Virus record (IMG/VR): IMGVR_UViG_3300028393_000142
Location: 1 to 40,352 of that record
Length of the DNA stretch: 40,352 bases
Direction: 5' to 3' (one strand)
From: a virus
Under the pieces are notes generated by a model that was not told the DNA's origin, did not search any database, and saw nothing but the letters and a program-made list of their open reading frames with translations. Both the position numbers and the translations under genes were made by a program. Positions 11,617 through 22,368 of this stretch are shown here, piece after piece. Position 1 is the first letter of the stretch. The number at the start of each line of letters is the position of its first letter.

Positions 11617-13479
11617 ATGGAAAGAAAAAGAGCTACAGCAGCATCACAAAAATCTGATGCTATTAAAAAGCAAGTTATTGAATTACTTATGCAAGGTAAG
11701 TCTGTTCAACAGGCTATGGATACCGTTGGCAGAAGTGTTAAGACTTATGAGTACTACCGCAAGACTGATGCTCATTTTGCTTTAAACATAGACAAGCTAA
11801 GAGCATTGACCGCCCGTGGTGAAATAGGCGGTCCGACCGAAGCCGTACCGCCATTTGAAATTTTTTCGCAAAAGTATTTAGGGGTAGATGTATTTGAACA
11901 TCAACGCCACTGGATTGATTTATTAGAATCTAGAACGCCTACGGACATTCATCCTTCTATTATTTACGAACCTGGGGATAAAGATTTACTTATTGTAAAC
12001 ACCCCACCAGAACACGCAAAGTCTACGACCATTACGGTTAACTATGCTGTATACCGGATTTGCCAAAACCCTAACATCCGCATAATGGTTGTTTCTAAAA
12101 CACAGGCTATGGCGCAAAAGTTCCTGCTCTCCATAAAGAACAGACTCACCCATCCTCGTTATCAGGATTTACACCTCGCCTTTGGACCTCCAGGCGGTTT
12201 TGAAAAAAACTCTGATTCGTGGAAGCAGGACTTAATTTACCTATCGTCAGAGTCACGCGACTCAGGCGAAAAAGACCCCACCGTACAGGCTGTTGGTATA
12301 CGGGGTCATATTTATGGTGCACGTGCCGACTTAATCATAATGGATGACTGTGTTGACCACACCAACGCCCATGAGTATGAAAAACAAATTGACTGGATTC
12401 AATCAGAAGTTATGTCACGTATTGACTACGATGGCGGTAAGTTATTGGTTGTAGGCACTCGCCTACGTCCAAAAGATTTATATTCAGAACTACGCGACCC
12501 AATGCGTTACCCAGATGAAACTTCCCCTTGGACTTATTTTGCTCAGCCAGCCGTTCTTGAGTTTGCTGAAGAAAACAAAGACTGGGTAACGCTGTGGCCC
12601 AAAACCAATATGGCTCCCGTTTCTGGTAACGGTACACCAGATGAAAATGGTTTATACGATAAATGGAACGGTGAGGCATTAGCCAAAAAACGTGGTCGTA
12701 TGTCACCTAACCTGTGGGCAATGGTATACCAACAACAACAGGTACATGAAGATTCTGCTTTCCCTACAGAAGCAATTAAGGGCGTTATCAATGGTGCTCG
12801 CAACATTGGTTTAATACCTAAAGGCAAAGCAGGAAACAGATACAACGGTATGGAAGGTCTTATTGTAGTTGCAGGGCTTGACCCAGCAATGGCTGGTCAT
12901 ACCGCAGCAGTTTGCATAGCTGTAGACATCAATACTCAAAAGCGATACTTGCTCGATGTGTCTAACCAGCAAGGCATGAAGCCAGATGCAATCCGTCAGT
13001 TGATTAAAGACTGGACAGATAAGTACTTGATTTCTGAGTGGCGCGTTGAAAAAAATGCATTTCAAGCGATGTTGACTCAGGACCGTGAGGTACGTGAATA
13101 CCTGCAAACAAGAGGTGCAATACTTAAAGAACACCATACTGGACAAAATAAATGGGATACAGACTTTGGTGTTGCATCTCTTACTACTCTTTTTCATGGG
13201 TGGGAAGATGGCAATGCGCTATTAGAACTTCCATCAACCCATGCATCAGAAGGTTTAAAGGCGTTAATTGAACAACTAGTTACTTGGTATCCAGATTCAC
13301 CTAAATCGCAAAAAACTGACTGCGTAATGGCATTTTGGTTTACAGAGTTAGCAATACGTGACCGTATTAACAATGCTACATCTCATGCACGAAACCATTC
13401 ACGCAATTCAATGTTCTATACCAAGTATGACAAATCAACACAAATGATGGTTAATCTATCAGATTTAATTTCAATTTAA
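11617..13479 (+). CDS. terL: Terminase large subunit (fused N-terminal HTH)
   Basis: A 620-aa DNA-packaging motor. The first 60 residues resemble a helix-turn-helix domain (KSVQQAMDTVGRSVKTYEYY), perhaps taking the place of a separate small terminase, which is not visible. The ATPase has Walker A TPPEHAKST (129-137) and Walker B LIIMDD (239-244). The C-terminal RNase-H-like nuclease begins around GLDPAMAG (near residue 420) and includes later acidic residues. It cuts and translocates DNA into the prohead through the portal encoded next. It lacks a ribosome-binding site and sits just after the leader peptide. Confidence 0.9.
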   Translation: MERKRATAASQKSDAIKKQVIELLMQGKSVQQAMDTVGRSVKTYEYYRKTDAHFALNIDKLRALTARGEIGGPTEAVPPFEIFSQKYLGVDVFEHQRHWIDLLESRTPTDIHPSIIYEPGDKDLLIVNTPPEHAKSTTITVNYAVYRICQNPNIRIMVVSKTQAMAQKFLLSIKNRLTHPRYQDLHLAFGPPGGFEKNSDSWKQDLIYLSSESRDSGEKDPTVQAVGIRGHIYGARADLIIMDDCVDHTNAHEYEKQIDWIQSEVMSRIDYDGGKLLVVGTRLRPKDLYSELRDPMRYPDETSPWTYFAQPAVLEFAEENKDWVTLWPKTNMAPVSGNGTPDENGLYDKWNGEALAKKRGRMSPNLWAMVYQQQQVHEDSAFPTEAIKGVINGARNIGLIPKGKAGNRYNGMEGLIVVAGLDPAMAGHTAAVCIAVDINTQKRYLLDVSNQQGMKPDAIRQLIKDWTDKYLISEWRVEKNAFQAMLTQDREVREYLQTRGAILKEHHTGQNKWDTDFGVASLTTLFHGWEDGNALLELPSTHASEGLKALIEQLVTWYPDSPKSQKTDCVMAFWFTELAIRDRINNATSHARNHSRNSMFYTKYDKSTQMMVNLSDLISI

Positions 13480-13493
13480 AGTAGGAGGTGAAC

Positions 13494-15341
13494 ATGGCAC
13501 TATCCATTGACGATGTTAAAGATTTATACGACAGAACTCGCCGTATGTTTGATGAACGCGATACTCGCATGAATCAGGTTCTATTAGTTCGTCAAGGTAG
13601 GATGCGAGATGTTTACCCAGATTTATTTCCAGATGGACCATTTGAAAACCCTATTGTTGCCAATATGGTTGATATTGCAGCACGCGATTTAGCAGAAGTT
13701 ATTGCACCTTTGCCTGCGTTTAACTGCAACTCAACATCTATGGTATCGGAAACTGCTCGCAAGAAAGCTGATAAACGCGAAGAAATTGTTAATGGCATTG
13801 TTGACTTTTCAGATTTGCAAACACAAATGTTTAATGCTGCAGATAGATATGTTACCTATGGATTTTGCGTAGCACAAGTTGAAATTGATGAAGTAGAAAA
13901 GATGCCACGCATCCGTTTCTTAGATTCAATTGGAACCTACCCAATCATTGACCGTTACAATAGGGTTACTGGTTTGTTTCAAAGAATTAACAAACCAACG
14001 CAAGAGTTAATGGCACAGTATCCTGAAATTGCACATCTTATTTATGACAAAAATAATCAATCAACTATGTCAGAGGTAGTTCGTTACCATGACAAAGACC
14101 AAGATGTTTTGTTTTTACCTCAACGTAGTTATCTTATTTTAGATAAAGCAGTTAATCCAGTTGGCAAAGTTTTAGTCCGTGCTGTACGTAGACCATCTAT
14201 TGATGACCAATCACGCGGTCAATTTGATGATGTACTTGCTATTCAAGTAGCAAAAGCACGTTATGCATTACTTTCATTAGAAGCAGCAACCAAAGCGGTT
14301 CAAGCACCGATTGCTATGCCACAAGACGTACAGGAGATTGCCCTTGGACCAGATGCAATTATGCGTTCATCAAAGCCTAACGAAATTCGCAGAGTCCCGC
14401 TTGAAATACCTGCAAGTACTTTCCAACAGCAACACGTTCTTGAAAGCGAATTGCGATTAGGTTCACGTTTTCCTGAAACACGTACTGGTAATTCTGATGC
14501 TTCTATCATTACTGGTCGTGGTGTTCAAGCACTTATGGGTGGATTTGATACACAAATTAAAACAGCACACTCTATGTTTGCCCGTGCATTTACTGAACTT
14601 CTTGCATTATGCCTTGAAGTTGATGAGATGCTTTTTCCAAATGAACAAAAAGAACTTAAAGGTATCTTTAATGGTACGCCTTATGACATTACATATAAAC
14701 CATCAAAAGATATTGCTGGCGATTATACAGTAGATGTTCAATATGGATTGATGGCAGGACTTGACCCAAACCGTGCTTTGGTATTTGGATTACAAGCACG
14801 TGGTGATAAGTTAATTTCACGCGATTTCTTACGTCGTCAAATGCCATTTAACTTTAATGCTACGCAAGAAGAAGAAAAAGTTGAAACAGAAGAACTTCGT
14901 GATGCTATGAAACAAGCAATTGCTTCGTATGCACAAGCGATTCCGGCTCTTGTCACACAAGGTCAAGACCCTGCAAATATTTTAAGACAACTATCTACAG
15001 TAATTAGCGAACGCCAAAAAGGAACAGCCATTGAAGTTGCAATTCAAAAAGCTTTTGCACCACAAGTTCCCCCACCTGGCGGTGCCCCTGCAGAAGTAAG
15101 TCCCGATATGACAGGGCAACCAGGTGCGGCTATGCCAGGTGAGGGGCAACCTCAACCAGAACAAGGGCAACCTGGGCAACTTCCTCAAGGGTTAAACCCA
15201 ACTGGTCGTATGCAAGGCGTAGCAGCAGGACAAATAGCTCCAGGTGGTCGTCCAGATGTTCAAACGTTGCTTGCTGGTCTTAACTCTAGCGGTCAAGCTA
15301 ACCTTCAATCATCCATTCTTAGACGACAACCCACTGGATAA
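13494..15341 (+). CDS. Portal protein
   Basis: A 615-aa protein directly after the terminase, with the size and position of a dodecameric portal. It has an N-terminal alpha-rich region, a central domain with repeated Arg/Asp-rich segments, and a long C-terminal Pro/Gln/Gly-rich tail (about residues 525-600). ATG 13494 is chosen because AGGAGG lies five bases upstream; GTG 13488 is in frame but overlaps that site. It should form the vertex channel used by the packaging motor and the connector. The identification rests on order, size and overall sequence character. Confidence 0.75.
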   Translation: MALSIDDVKDLYDRTRRMFDERDTRMNQVLLVRQGRMRDVYPDLFPDGPFENPIVANMVDIAARDLAEVIAPLPAFNCNSTSMVSETARKKADKREEIVNGIVDFSDLQTQMFNAADRYVTYGFCVAQVEIDEVEKMPRIRFLDSIGTYPIIDRYNRVTGLFQRINKPTQELMAQYPEIAHLIYDKNNQSTMSEVVRYHDKDQDVLFLPQRSYLILDKAVNPVGKVLVRAVRRPSIDDQSRGQFDDVLAIQVAKARYALLSLEAATKAVQAPIAMPQDVQEIALGPDAIMRSSKPNEIRRVPLEIPASTFQQQHVLESELRLGSRFPETRTGNSDASIITGRGVQALMGGFDTQIKTAHSMFARAFTELLALCLEVDEMLFPNEQKELKGIFNGTPYDITYKPSKDIAGDYTVDVQYGLMAGLDPNRALVFGLQARGDKLISRDFLRRQMPFNFNATQEEEKVETEELRDAMKQAIASYAQAIPALVTQGQDPANILRQLSTVISERQKGTAIEVAIQKAFAPQVPPPGGAPAEVSPDMTGQPGAAMPGEGQPQPEQGQPGQLPQGLNPTGRMQGVAAGQIAPGGRPDVQTLLAGLNSSGQANLQSSILRRQPTG

Positions 15342-15357
15342 GGAAAGGAGAAAAACC

Positions 15358-15549
15358 ATGGCAAACACAAGCAAAGCAACCTATCCAAAGAACCAACCAG
15401 GAAAAGCAAGCAAGCCTGCTAATCAGGGTTCTGCAGGTAAAGTCTTTACCCAGCAACCTACAAAAACAGGTGTGCCTAAGGGCGGTAAGCCTGGCGCAAC
15501 AGTAACAATGTTTACAAAGTTGAAGTCAGGTATACGCGGTTCAAAGTAA
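15358..15549 (+). CDS. Small basic protein
   Basis: A 63-aa Lys/Gly/Thr-rich, disordered basic protein with a strong ribosome-binding site (AGGAAAGGAG). It lies between portal and putative internal-protein genes. It resembles the other small basic proteins at 28048-28944 in composition. It may bind DNA or be a minor virion component. No domain was recognised. Confidence 0.6.
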   Translation: MANTSKATYPKNQPGKASKPANQGSAGKVFTQQPTKTGVPKGGKPGATVTMFTKLKSGIRGSK

Positions 15550-15615
15550 TTATTAAACCTGAGCATGTTTAAAAACTGCTCATTATAAATTAGCGCTCTT
15601 ATAGCGGAGGTAGAC

Positions 15616-16074
15616 ATGGCACAGCCAGCATCAAAAAACTTTAAAGTTTCAGCCACAGGTGGCGCAGGTAGCGCAGGACAACCAGCACAATATGTAGCAG
15701 GTATTGACAGCGCACAAGATTTTCAAGAATTAGAATCATCAGCAAAGATGAATAAATCAGGTCCAACGCTCCCTCAGGGTCGTAGCGGTGGTGCACCTGT
15801 AATGCCAATGCAAGAAATTACTCAAATGAACGCGCCTACTGAACGCCCAGATGAGCACCCAGCAACTGGTGCAGCAATGGGGCCAGGTGCAGGACCAGAA
15901 GTTTTGCCATCTACAATGATGATGGCTGCACAAAATAATCAAGATATTGCAAAACTTGCAGCGCTTTTACCTACTTATCAAAGAATTGCAGAATCTCCAC
16001 AGGCAACAAATTCAACTCGCAATTATGTACGTTGGCTTGAATCACAAGTATTACAAGCTGGAGTAACTAAATGA
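15616..16074 (+). CDS. Hypothetical head-region protein
   Basis: A 152-aa protein with a long Gly/Ala/Pro/Met-rich disordered N-terminal region (about residues 1-95). A C-terminal helical part contains LAALLPTYQRIAES. GGAGG precedes the start, and ATGA overlaps the giant gene that follows. Position suggests a small scaffold or internal virion component associated with that protein. Confidence 0.6.
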   Translation: MAQPASKNFKVSATGGAGSAGQPAQYVAGIDSAQDFQELESSAKMNKSGPTLPQGRSGGAPVMPMQEITQMNAPTERPDEHPATGAAMGPGAGPEVLPSTMMMAAQNNQDIAKLAALLPTYQRIAESPQATNSTRNYVRWLESQVLQAGVTK

Positions 16075-19000
16075 GTTGGACAGATACACTAGGCAAAATA
16101 GCCAAAAGTGTTGGTGACTTTACTGGCATAACTGGTTTAGTACATGATGTATCTTCATCATTATCAAATACTGACCCATGGTACATTGATGGTTTAAACG
16201 TTATTAAAGATATAGGAAAAATTGCTACCACGTTACCACGTGGTGCAATCTCTGAATTAGGTTACGTTGGTCAAAAATCTTATGAAGCTGGTGGTTGGGT
16301 TCGCCAAAAAATTGAAGAAGGTGTTCTTGACACACCATTTATGTACAATAAATTTAAAAATCAAGATGAAACATACGACCAATATCGTGAACGTGTAAAC
16401 CAAAACAAATCTCAAATTTCTTTAGGTCAAGCTACGCTTTCACTTTTTTCTCCAGGCAAAAATTCTGGTGATAGAAGCGGATGGTTTCAAGACTGGACTG
16501 AACATAATTTAAAGTTTATGTCTGCTGGGTTTGATTTGTTTAATCCTAATGACCGCAAAGAAGCTTTTCAAAATCAATACACAGGAAAAATTATTTCTGG
16601 TATGGAAGATGTTGTTGCTTCTACAATTATTGACCCACTTACTTTTACTGGATTTTTGGGCAAAGGTGCAGTAATTGTAAGTAAAGGTTTACGTTATGAA
16701 AACATTAATGGCAAATTAGCACGTGCAGTATTTGGTCATTTTGCTGCAACTAACGAGTCAATGGATAATATTATAACCAAAGCACTTGTTGATAAAAAAG
16801 GTCAAGCTTGGAAAGATATTAATTTTCTTGCTGAATCAAATGCATCAGGACAAGCTGGTTATTGGGCTAATAAAAAAGTAACTAACCCAGATGCTATGGC
16901 ATACCTATTTGGTCGTGCAAATACACCAGAAGAAGTTGTGCAAACTTTTAAAGCTGTGCTTGGTAAAGATACTAATGCCATGGCTACTATAGCAGAAAAA
17001 GACCCAGAAGCTGCTTTAGTTTTTAATAATATGAATGAAGTGCCCCATGAATATAAAGAATTTCTTAATGGCAATTTAGATGGAGATTTATTAATATCTC
17101 CTGAATATGCTAAATCTATGAGTTCATATGTTTCAGATTTAGCAACTAATGACACTCGTTATAGAGCTGCACTTAATCAAGTTGCCACTGGTGGAACACA
17201 ATTTAAATATGGATTTGAACGTGGATTTGCTAAAGGTGGCGCAATTAAAGCTGCAAAAAAAGAAGTAGCACGTACTTTTGGTGAACCAGTAGAAACTATT
17301 TTTCAAAAAACTTCATTACATCCAGCAATTCGTGTAGTTAATTATTTTAGTGAAGAACGCCCAAGCGGTATTTTTCATGTTAACGATGGTAATTCTTACC
17401 GTGAATTTAATACATTTCTTCGTGAAGCTAATGATTTGTCAAAAGGAACTTTTGGTCCTAAAGCACGTGAATTTGCAGATTCTTACCTTGCTGCACAAAC
17501 AGAAGGTGAACGTTTAGACGTTATTGCTTTAGCAGAAAATGAAGCCATAACACATTTGTTTCCAGGTTATGACAAAGATACAATTAATAAAATTTATGCT
17601 ATTTACGATACACGCCGTGCTAAAGCAATTCAACAACATAAAGACAAAGGTTTTGTTTCATATTTTGAAGGCGATAGCATACAACATTCAGTTAGCTTAC
17701 CAGTGCTTCAAAGTGAATCAGCAAACATTGTTATTATTGCAGACCTTCGCAAACTTAAGCGTGGCATAGATGCACATAGTGGGGTTTTGCCAGGGTTGCT
17801 TAGTGGCATAGATGTTGAAGGCGCTGCTATACGTGGAAAACGTGCAGTAGCAGCACTTGATACTGTTAATGATATATTTAAAACTTCTGTACTAATGCGC
17901 CTTGGTTATACAACTCGTAACCTTGCAGAAGGACAATTATCTATGATGGCTAAAGGTTTTGCATTGCCATCAATAGTTGCCACTGGTGGAACAAAAGCAG
18001 TTGCACGTTTTTTTCATAACCGCAAAATTGGTTTTGATAGACTTTCTGACCAAGTTCTTGTTGCAACTGGTCATAGGGATGACTTTGGTGTTTTGCAAAA
18101 TGAATTTGCATTAGAAACAGATAAGTTACGTTCTATTGATGCATCACGTCAAAATCTTGCAAAAGAAGTATCAAAACGTATTGCAGAAATTGAAGGAAGT
18201 ACTGTTGGTCCAACTGTTAGAGAAATTACAAATGCAATTACTTCTGACATAAGTAGTGAACATGCAGTTCCAACAGAATTGGCGCAAAGATATGCTTTTG
18301 AAGATGAACTTAAACGTCTCAAAGGCGTGCTTTCAGATTTAGAATCACAAACACTTTATCATGGGTCAGCAGAAGGAATTGAACTTGACTCAAACCGTGG
18401 CTTAGCTTTATCTGCATCTCCTGGCATTGCTCGCCGTTATGCAGATGGTGGAACTATTCACAATGCTGAACAATACATAAAAACACCATCAGGTCGTCCT
18501 GGTAAATTAACTCAAAAACCTGAGGCAATGACAGCCGTAAAAGTTGCACAAAATAAACTTAATGAAAAACAAAGACAACTTGTTCAAGCGCAAAAAGATA
18601 TGGCTTCTGCTGGAAGAACCCAATGGGATATTTCTTTATTAGAAAAATCTATTTTAGATTTAAAAGCTGAAGTTAAAAAAGCTAGCTCTGCTGCCAAGAA
18701 CGCTGAAAAACGTGCTGTTACTACCGATGAAGCAACTCATTTACTCCGCACAGATATGATTGATGCAGTCAATAAAGGTAGAAAAGTTGAAATTGATTAT
18801 AACGGTAAATGGCGACGTGTATCAGCTATAGATTACAATACACTTACACTTGCTGCCGAAGAAGGCGAAGTTAACCGCATACCATTTACTTCTCAAGGAA
18901 TGGAACGTGCAGTATTTCGTGTTAATGCAGGCGGTGGACAAGTTGAACCATTCCGTGTATATGGGCCAGCAGTACATTTAACTCGTTGGTCAGATGTACC

Positions 19001-21992
19001 ACTTGAATTGCGTGATTCTGCTTTTGGTGGAAAAGCTGCAAACTTTAAACAGTGGATAGCATCAAAAGGTTGGAGCAATCCAGATGACCCAGTGTTTAAA
19101 TATATGCGTGATAATGGATTTGGTCGTGCAGTTGTAGCAGATGACCGCCGTGCCGGTGGAATTTCACATATTGCTTTGCCAGAAGCAATTGGAGCGCCAG
19201 GTAGAGATAGAGCAGTTAATTCTAAAATTTCCAACATGATGCAAAATTCTAATGTTGAATATTTGGATGAAGAACAAAGATTAACAACAAGTGCTGAACG
19301 CCGTCGTGCTCGCAAAAACTTTATTAAAAAACAACGCAGTGGCGTAAATGATATACCAGTTTCTCCTTATTACAATAAGGAAAATTTGCAAGCAATAATT
19401 AACAATGGTATTGAAGATGCTGCAGAAAATCTTATTAGAGCATACGCTCGTTCCCATGCACACCTTGATGATATGTCAAACCGTATTGGTGCCCGTATTG
19501 ATGCTACAGAGTCCATGGCGGTCAAACAACGCCTTGGGTATGGTACCTCTACAATAGATGCCAATGGTCACTCCTATACCCTTCCTAAAGTCTTTGAAGG
19601 GGCTTCATGGCTCCTTAGTAGAACATCTGGTGAACAAACATGGAACGCCCAAGTTGCCGCTCAAGAGATGGCTTTTACGGCTGGTATTGGTGCTAAGCGT
19701 GTTAGCCTTATTCAGCCAAATGACCCACGTTATTATGAGGGTTGGGCAAATATTCTTAATATGCATTTTCGTAACCCTGAAACTGGCAAATTAGACCCAG
19801 TTGTTGAAAAAATTATTGATGGTCAAGATGATGAAACCATTCTTGGATGGTTTAAATTACATGAGGGTAGCCTTTATGCAAATAATACCTACACTCGCGT
19901 AGGACAAGGCTACGGTTTTACAAAAATTAAAGGTGGCGAACTTGATGAAGAACTTATCAAAAAGATTCGTACTACCCGTGGGGCTGTTAAAGCCTATATC
20001 CCAGATGATGAAACAGCTACCCTTCTTAAATCTCTTAAAGATAATGGCAAGCCAGAAACTGGCGGTGCAATTCAAAAGTTTTTAGTTGACCGTTTTGGTA
20101 GTAACCCAGAAAATCTTACACCTCTTAATGGTTTGCTTGTAACAACCTCAAAAGAATATAAAGACCAAGAACGTTTAATTGATACAATTAATCGTCGTGT
20201 TATGCGTTTTCTTGGTTCATTGCCAGAAGATGTATTTGCACGCCATCCATTGGCGAGCGCAGTTTATGATGACCAGCTTCGTAAAAATATTGCAGCAATG
20301 TCTGCATTTGCTGGTGTAGATGGTTTAACTGCAGAAGAACTTAATCGTGCAGTTAGAGCAGCACGTGAAAAATCTAGACAAGAAGTTGAAAAAACTTTGT
20401 TTACGATTATTCGCAGAACTGGTGCATCATCTAGCCAAACAATGAAATTGTTATTTCCATTTTATGGAGCATTTGAAAATACGCTTCAACGTTGGGGTGG
20501 AATGGTTGCAGAAAATCCTGCAATTGTTGCAAATACTGCACGTACCGTTGCACAAGTTATTAATGGTCAAATGGTTGTAGACCAAAATGGAAATCAAATA
20601 AAAGATTTAACACAATTAACTAAAAATGCAAATTTGGTTATTCGTGTTCCACAAGGATTTATTGATTCATTACCCAAAGGCTGGCGTGATGTAGTACAAG
20701 ATTCATTTAAAAATATTCGTATACCATTATCAAGTCTTGATGTAATTACCCAAGGTCAACCTGGCAATCCAGGTGTTGGGCCTTATGCAGTGCTTCCAGC
20801 ATATGTAATTCTTAAAGATAAACCTGAATTAGAAAATGCTTTTTCAGTATTTTTTCCAGCAGGTATACCTCAAAGTGCAACAGATTTATTTGAACCACCT
20901 GTCCTTAAGCGTTTAATGACCATGTGGAAAAAAGATGATTTGTATGTACGTACATTTAATCAGATGCTTCGTTATGAAACATACCGATATAATACTGGAA
21001 AACGTACAGATGCTCCAACTATAAAAGAAGTTACATCTCGTACTAACAAATTTTATATGTTACGTGCATTAACTTCTATATCTATGCCATTTTCTGTAGC
21101 ACCTGAGGTTGATTTTTACCGTCAACAATACTTACAGTTGCAACAAAAGTATGCAAACTATGTTGACCCAACAACTGGCAAGCCAGAATATGGTAAAGCA
21201 GATGCTGAGTTTTTATCAATGTATCCAGACTTTTTTGAAGCAACAGTAAGTCTATCAAAAAATGTTGGCGGTATTGAACCAAGCATAGCTACAGTAAGCA
21301 ACCTTAAAAAGTTTGATAACTTAATGGCTATTTCACAACAAGCAGGCGACCCAGAACTTATTGGTTTTCTTGCTAACGATGGCGATAATAAATATACATT
21401 TAGCCAAGCTGCATACCAATGGTTATATGGACATGGTGCTGCACCAGGTTCTGGTTCTAGCTACTTACAAAATCGTAGTGCTGGCGACATTATTAAAGAA
21501 GCAAACATCAAAAAAGGTTGGACTGAATATCAAGCTTTAACAAAACAAATTGATGTTATTAAAATTCAAAATGGCATTACTTCCGATAGGGACCCACAAT
21601 TAAAAGTAATAAATGATGCAAAAAAATTGTGGTTAAGGTGGCAAGCTAAAAATAATCTTGAATGGTATTCAGCTTATGCTGCTCCAGATAAAGCCAAATA
21701 TGAACGTCGTGCTCAAATTCTTAACACTGCACTTCATGATAAAGCATGGATGGACCAAAATGGAAAACGTACAGTAGTTAAAAATATGGCTTTATATCTT
21801 GATGTACGTTCCCAAATGGCAAAATTATTAGACCAACGTGAAAAAGATGGTGGTTCACGTAACCTTAATGCTAAAAGCAATGCAGATTTAAATTCAGCTT
21901 ACGACCAATTTAGAACACAATTAATTGCTGAATCACCTGAAACAGAAAGTTTTCTTAATCGCTACTTCGCTAATGATACGGTGGTAATCTAA
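16071..21992 (+). CDS. Giant virion protein (1973 aa), probable internal/ejection protein with ART-like segment
   Basis: The largest gene, between portal and capsid genes where podoviruses encode internal or ejection proteins. The N-terminal third is helical with short hydrophobic stretches (about residues 180-215). A central segment reads YHGS (763-766), GLALSASP (777-784) then ARRYA (787-791), recalling the H-Y part of ADP-ribosyltransferase-like folds (H764, Y790). A Lys/Glu coiled coil (about 815-890) follows, then FKYMRDNGFGRAVV near 1009-1022, like the closing strands of that fold. The last 900 residues are mostly helical. No protease or polymerase motif was recognised. It may be ejected with DNA and act on the host, which is inference. 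Confidence 0.65.
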   Translation: MSWTDTLGKIAKSVGDFTGITGLVHDVSSSLSNTDPWYIDGLNVIKDIGKIATTLPRGAISELGYVGQKSYEAGGWVRQKIEEGVLDTPFMYNKFKNQDETYDQYRERVNQNKSQISLGQATLSLFSPGKNSGDRSGWFQDWTEHNLKFMSAGFDLFNPNDRKEAFQNQYTGKIISGMEDVVASTIIDPLTFTGFLGKGAVIVSKGLRYENINGKLARAVFGHFAATNESMDNIITKALVDKKGQAWKDINFLAESNASGQAGYWANKKVTNPDAMAYLFGRANTPEEVVQTFKAVLGKDTNAMATIAEKDPEAALVFNNMNEVPHEYKEFLNGNLDGDLLISPEYAKSMSSYVSDLATNDTRYRAALNQVATGGTQFKYGFERGFAKGGAIKAAKKEVARTFGEPVETIFQKTSLHPAIRVVNYFSEERPSGIFHVNDGNSYREFNTFLREANDLSKGTFGPKAREFADSYLAAQTEGERLDVIALAENEAITHLFPGYDKDTINKIYAIYDTRRAKAIQQHKDKGFVSYFEGDSIQHSVSLPVLQSESANIVIIADLRKLKRGIDAHSGVLPGLLSGIDVEGAAIRGKRAVAALDTVNDIFKTSVLMRLGYTTRNLAEGQLSMMAKGFALPSIVATGGTKAVARFFHNRKIGFDRLSDQVLVATGHRDDFGVLQNEFALETDKLRSIDASRQNLAKEVSKRIAEIEGSTVGPTVREITNAITSDISSEHAVPTELAQRYAFEDELKRLKGVLSDLESQTLYHGSAEGIELDSNRGLALSASPGIARRYADGGTIHNAEQYIKTPSGRPGKLTQKPEAMTAVKVAQNKLNEKQRQLVQAQKDMASAGRTQWDISLLEKSILDLKAEVKKASSAAKNAEKRAVTTDEATHLLRTDMIDAVNKGRKVEIDYNGKWRRVSAIDYNTLTLAAEEGEVNRIPFTSQGMERAVFRVNAGGGQVEPFRVYGPAVHLTRWSDVPLELRDSAFGGKAANFKQWIASKGWSNPDDPVFKYMRDNGFGRAVVADDRRAGGISHIALPEAIGAPGRDRAVNSKISNMMQNSNVEYLDEEQRLTTSAERRRARKNFIKKQRSGVNDIPVSPYYNKENLQAIINNGIEDAAENLIRAYARSHAHLDDMSNRIGARIDATESMAVKQRLGYGTSTIDANGHSYTLPKVFEGASWLLSRTSGEQTWNAQVAAQEMAFTAGIGAKRVSLIQPNDPRYYEGWANILNMHFRNPETGKLDPVVEKIIDGQDDETILGWFKLHEGSLYANNTYTRVGQGYGFTKIKGGELDEELIKKIRTTRGAVKAYIPDDETATLLKSLKDNGKPETGGAIQKFLVDRFGSNPENLTPLNGLLVTTSKEYKDQERLIDTINRRVMRFLGSLPEDVFARHPLASAVYDDQLRKNIAAMSAFAGVDGLTAEELNRAVRAAREKSRQEVEKTLFTIIRRTGASSSQTMKLLFPFYGAFENTLQRWGGMVAENPAIVANTARTVAQVINGQMVVDQNGNQIKDLTQLTKNANLVIRVPQGFIDSLPKGWRDVVQDSFKNIRIPLSSLDVITQGQPGNPGVGPYAVLPAYVILKDKPELENAFSVFFPAGIPQSATDLFEPPVLKRLMTMWKKDDLYVRTFNQMLRYETYRYNTGKRTDAPTIKEVTSRTNKFYMLRALTSISMPFSVAPEVDFYRQQYLQLQQKYANYVDPTTGKPEYGKADAEFLSMYPDFFEATVSLSKNVGGIEPSIATVSNLKKFDNLMAISQQAGDPELIGFLANDGDNKYTFSQAAYQWLYGHGAAPGSGSSYLQNRSAGDIIKEANIKKGWTEYQALTKQIDVIKIQNGITSDRDPQLKVINDAKKLWLRWQAKNNLEWYSAYAAPDKAKYERRAQILNTALHDKAWMDQNGKRTVVKNMALYLDVRSQMAKLLDQREKDGGSRNLNAKSNADLNSAYDQFRTQLIAESPETESFLNRYFANDTVVI

Positions 21993-21993
21993 T

Positions 21994-22368
21994 ATGACAG
22001 CAGCTCCTGATTTTGGTGCATTATTAAAAGCTGCTATTGCTGCTTCTGGCAAAACTACTGGTGGTAGTACTAGTAAAAGTTCTGTCAGTTCTGTTAGCAC
22101 AGGTGTAGTTTTTACTCCAGCAGAAGCTAATAGTGCGGTTCAAAGTGTTTATCAACAATTGCTTGGGCGTAATGCTTCTGGTAATGATTATGCTAAAGCT
22201 TATTCTATTGCCATGGCTCAATCAAAAGATACAAGTACTTATGGTAGACAACAAGCAATTATGAATGAAGTAATGGCATCACCTGAATACAAAGCTCGTC
22301 AAGACAATAAATATTTAGATGCTATTTATAATGCTATATCTGCGGATGTTAGGAGAACCCGTCAATGA
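21994..22368 (+). CDS. Small putative internal virion protein
   Basis: A 124-aa protein with a Ser/Thr/Gly-rich N-terminal linker and a helical C-terminal half (VYQQLLGRNASGNDYAKAY) that resembles a repeat motif seen in larger phage structural proteins. It starts two bases after the giant gene stop and overlaps the next gene by ATGA. It probably belongs to the same internal complex. Confidence 0.55.
   Translation: MTAAPDFGALLKAAIAASGKTTGGSTSKSSVSSVSTGVVFTPAEANSAVQSVYQQLLGRNASGNDYAKAYSIAMAQSKDTSTYGRQQAIMNEVMASPEYKARQDNKYLDAIYNAISADVRRTRQ

Noticed and set aside
13488-13493. Portal start at GTG 13488
   Set aside because: This GTG is part of the AGGAGGTG ribosome-binding site of the ATG at 13494.
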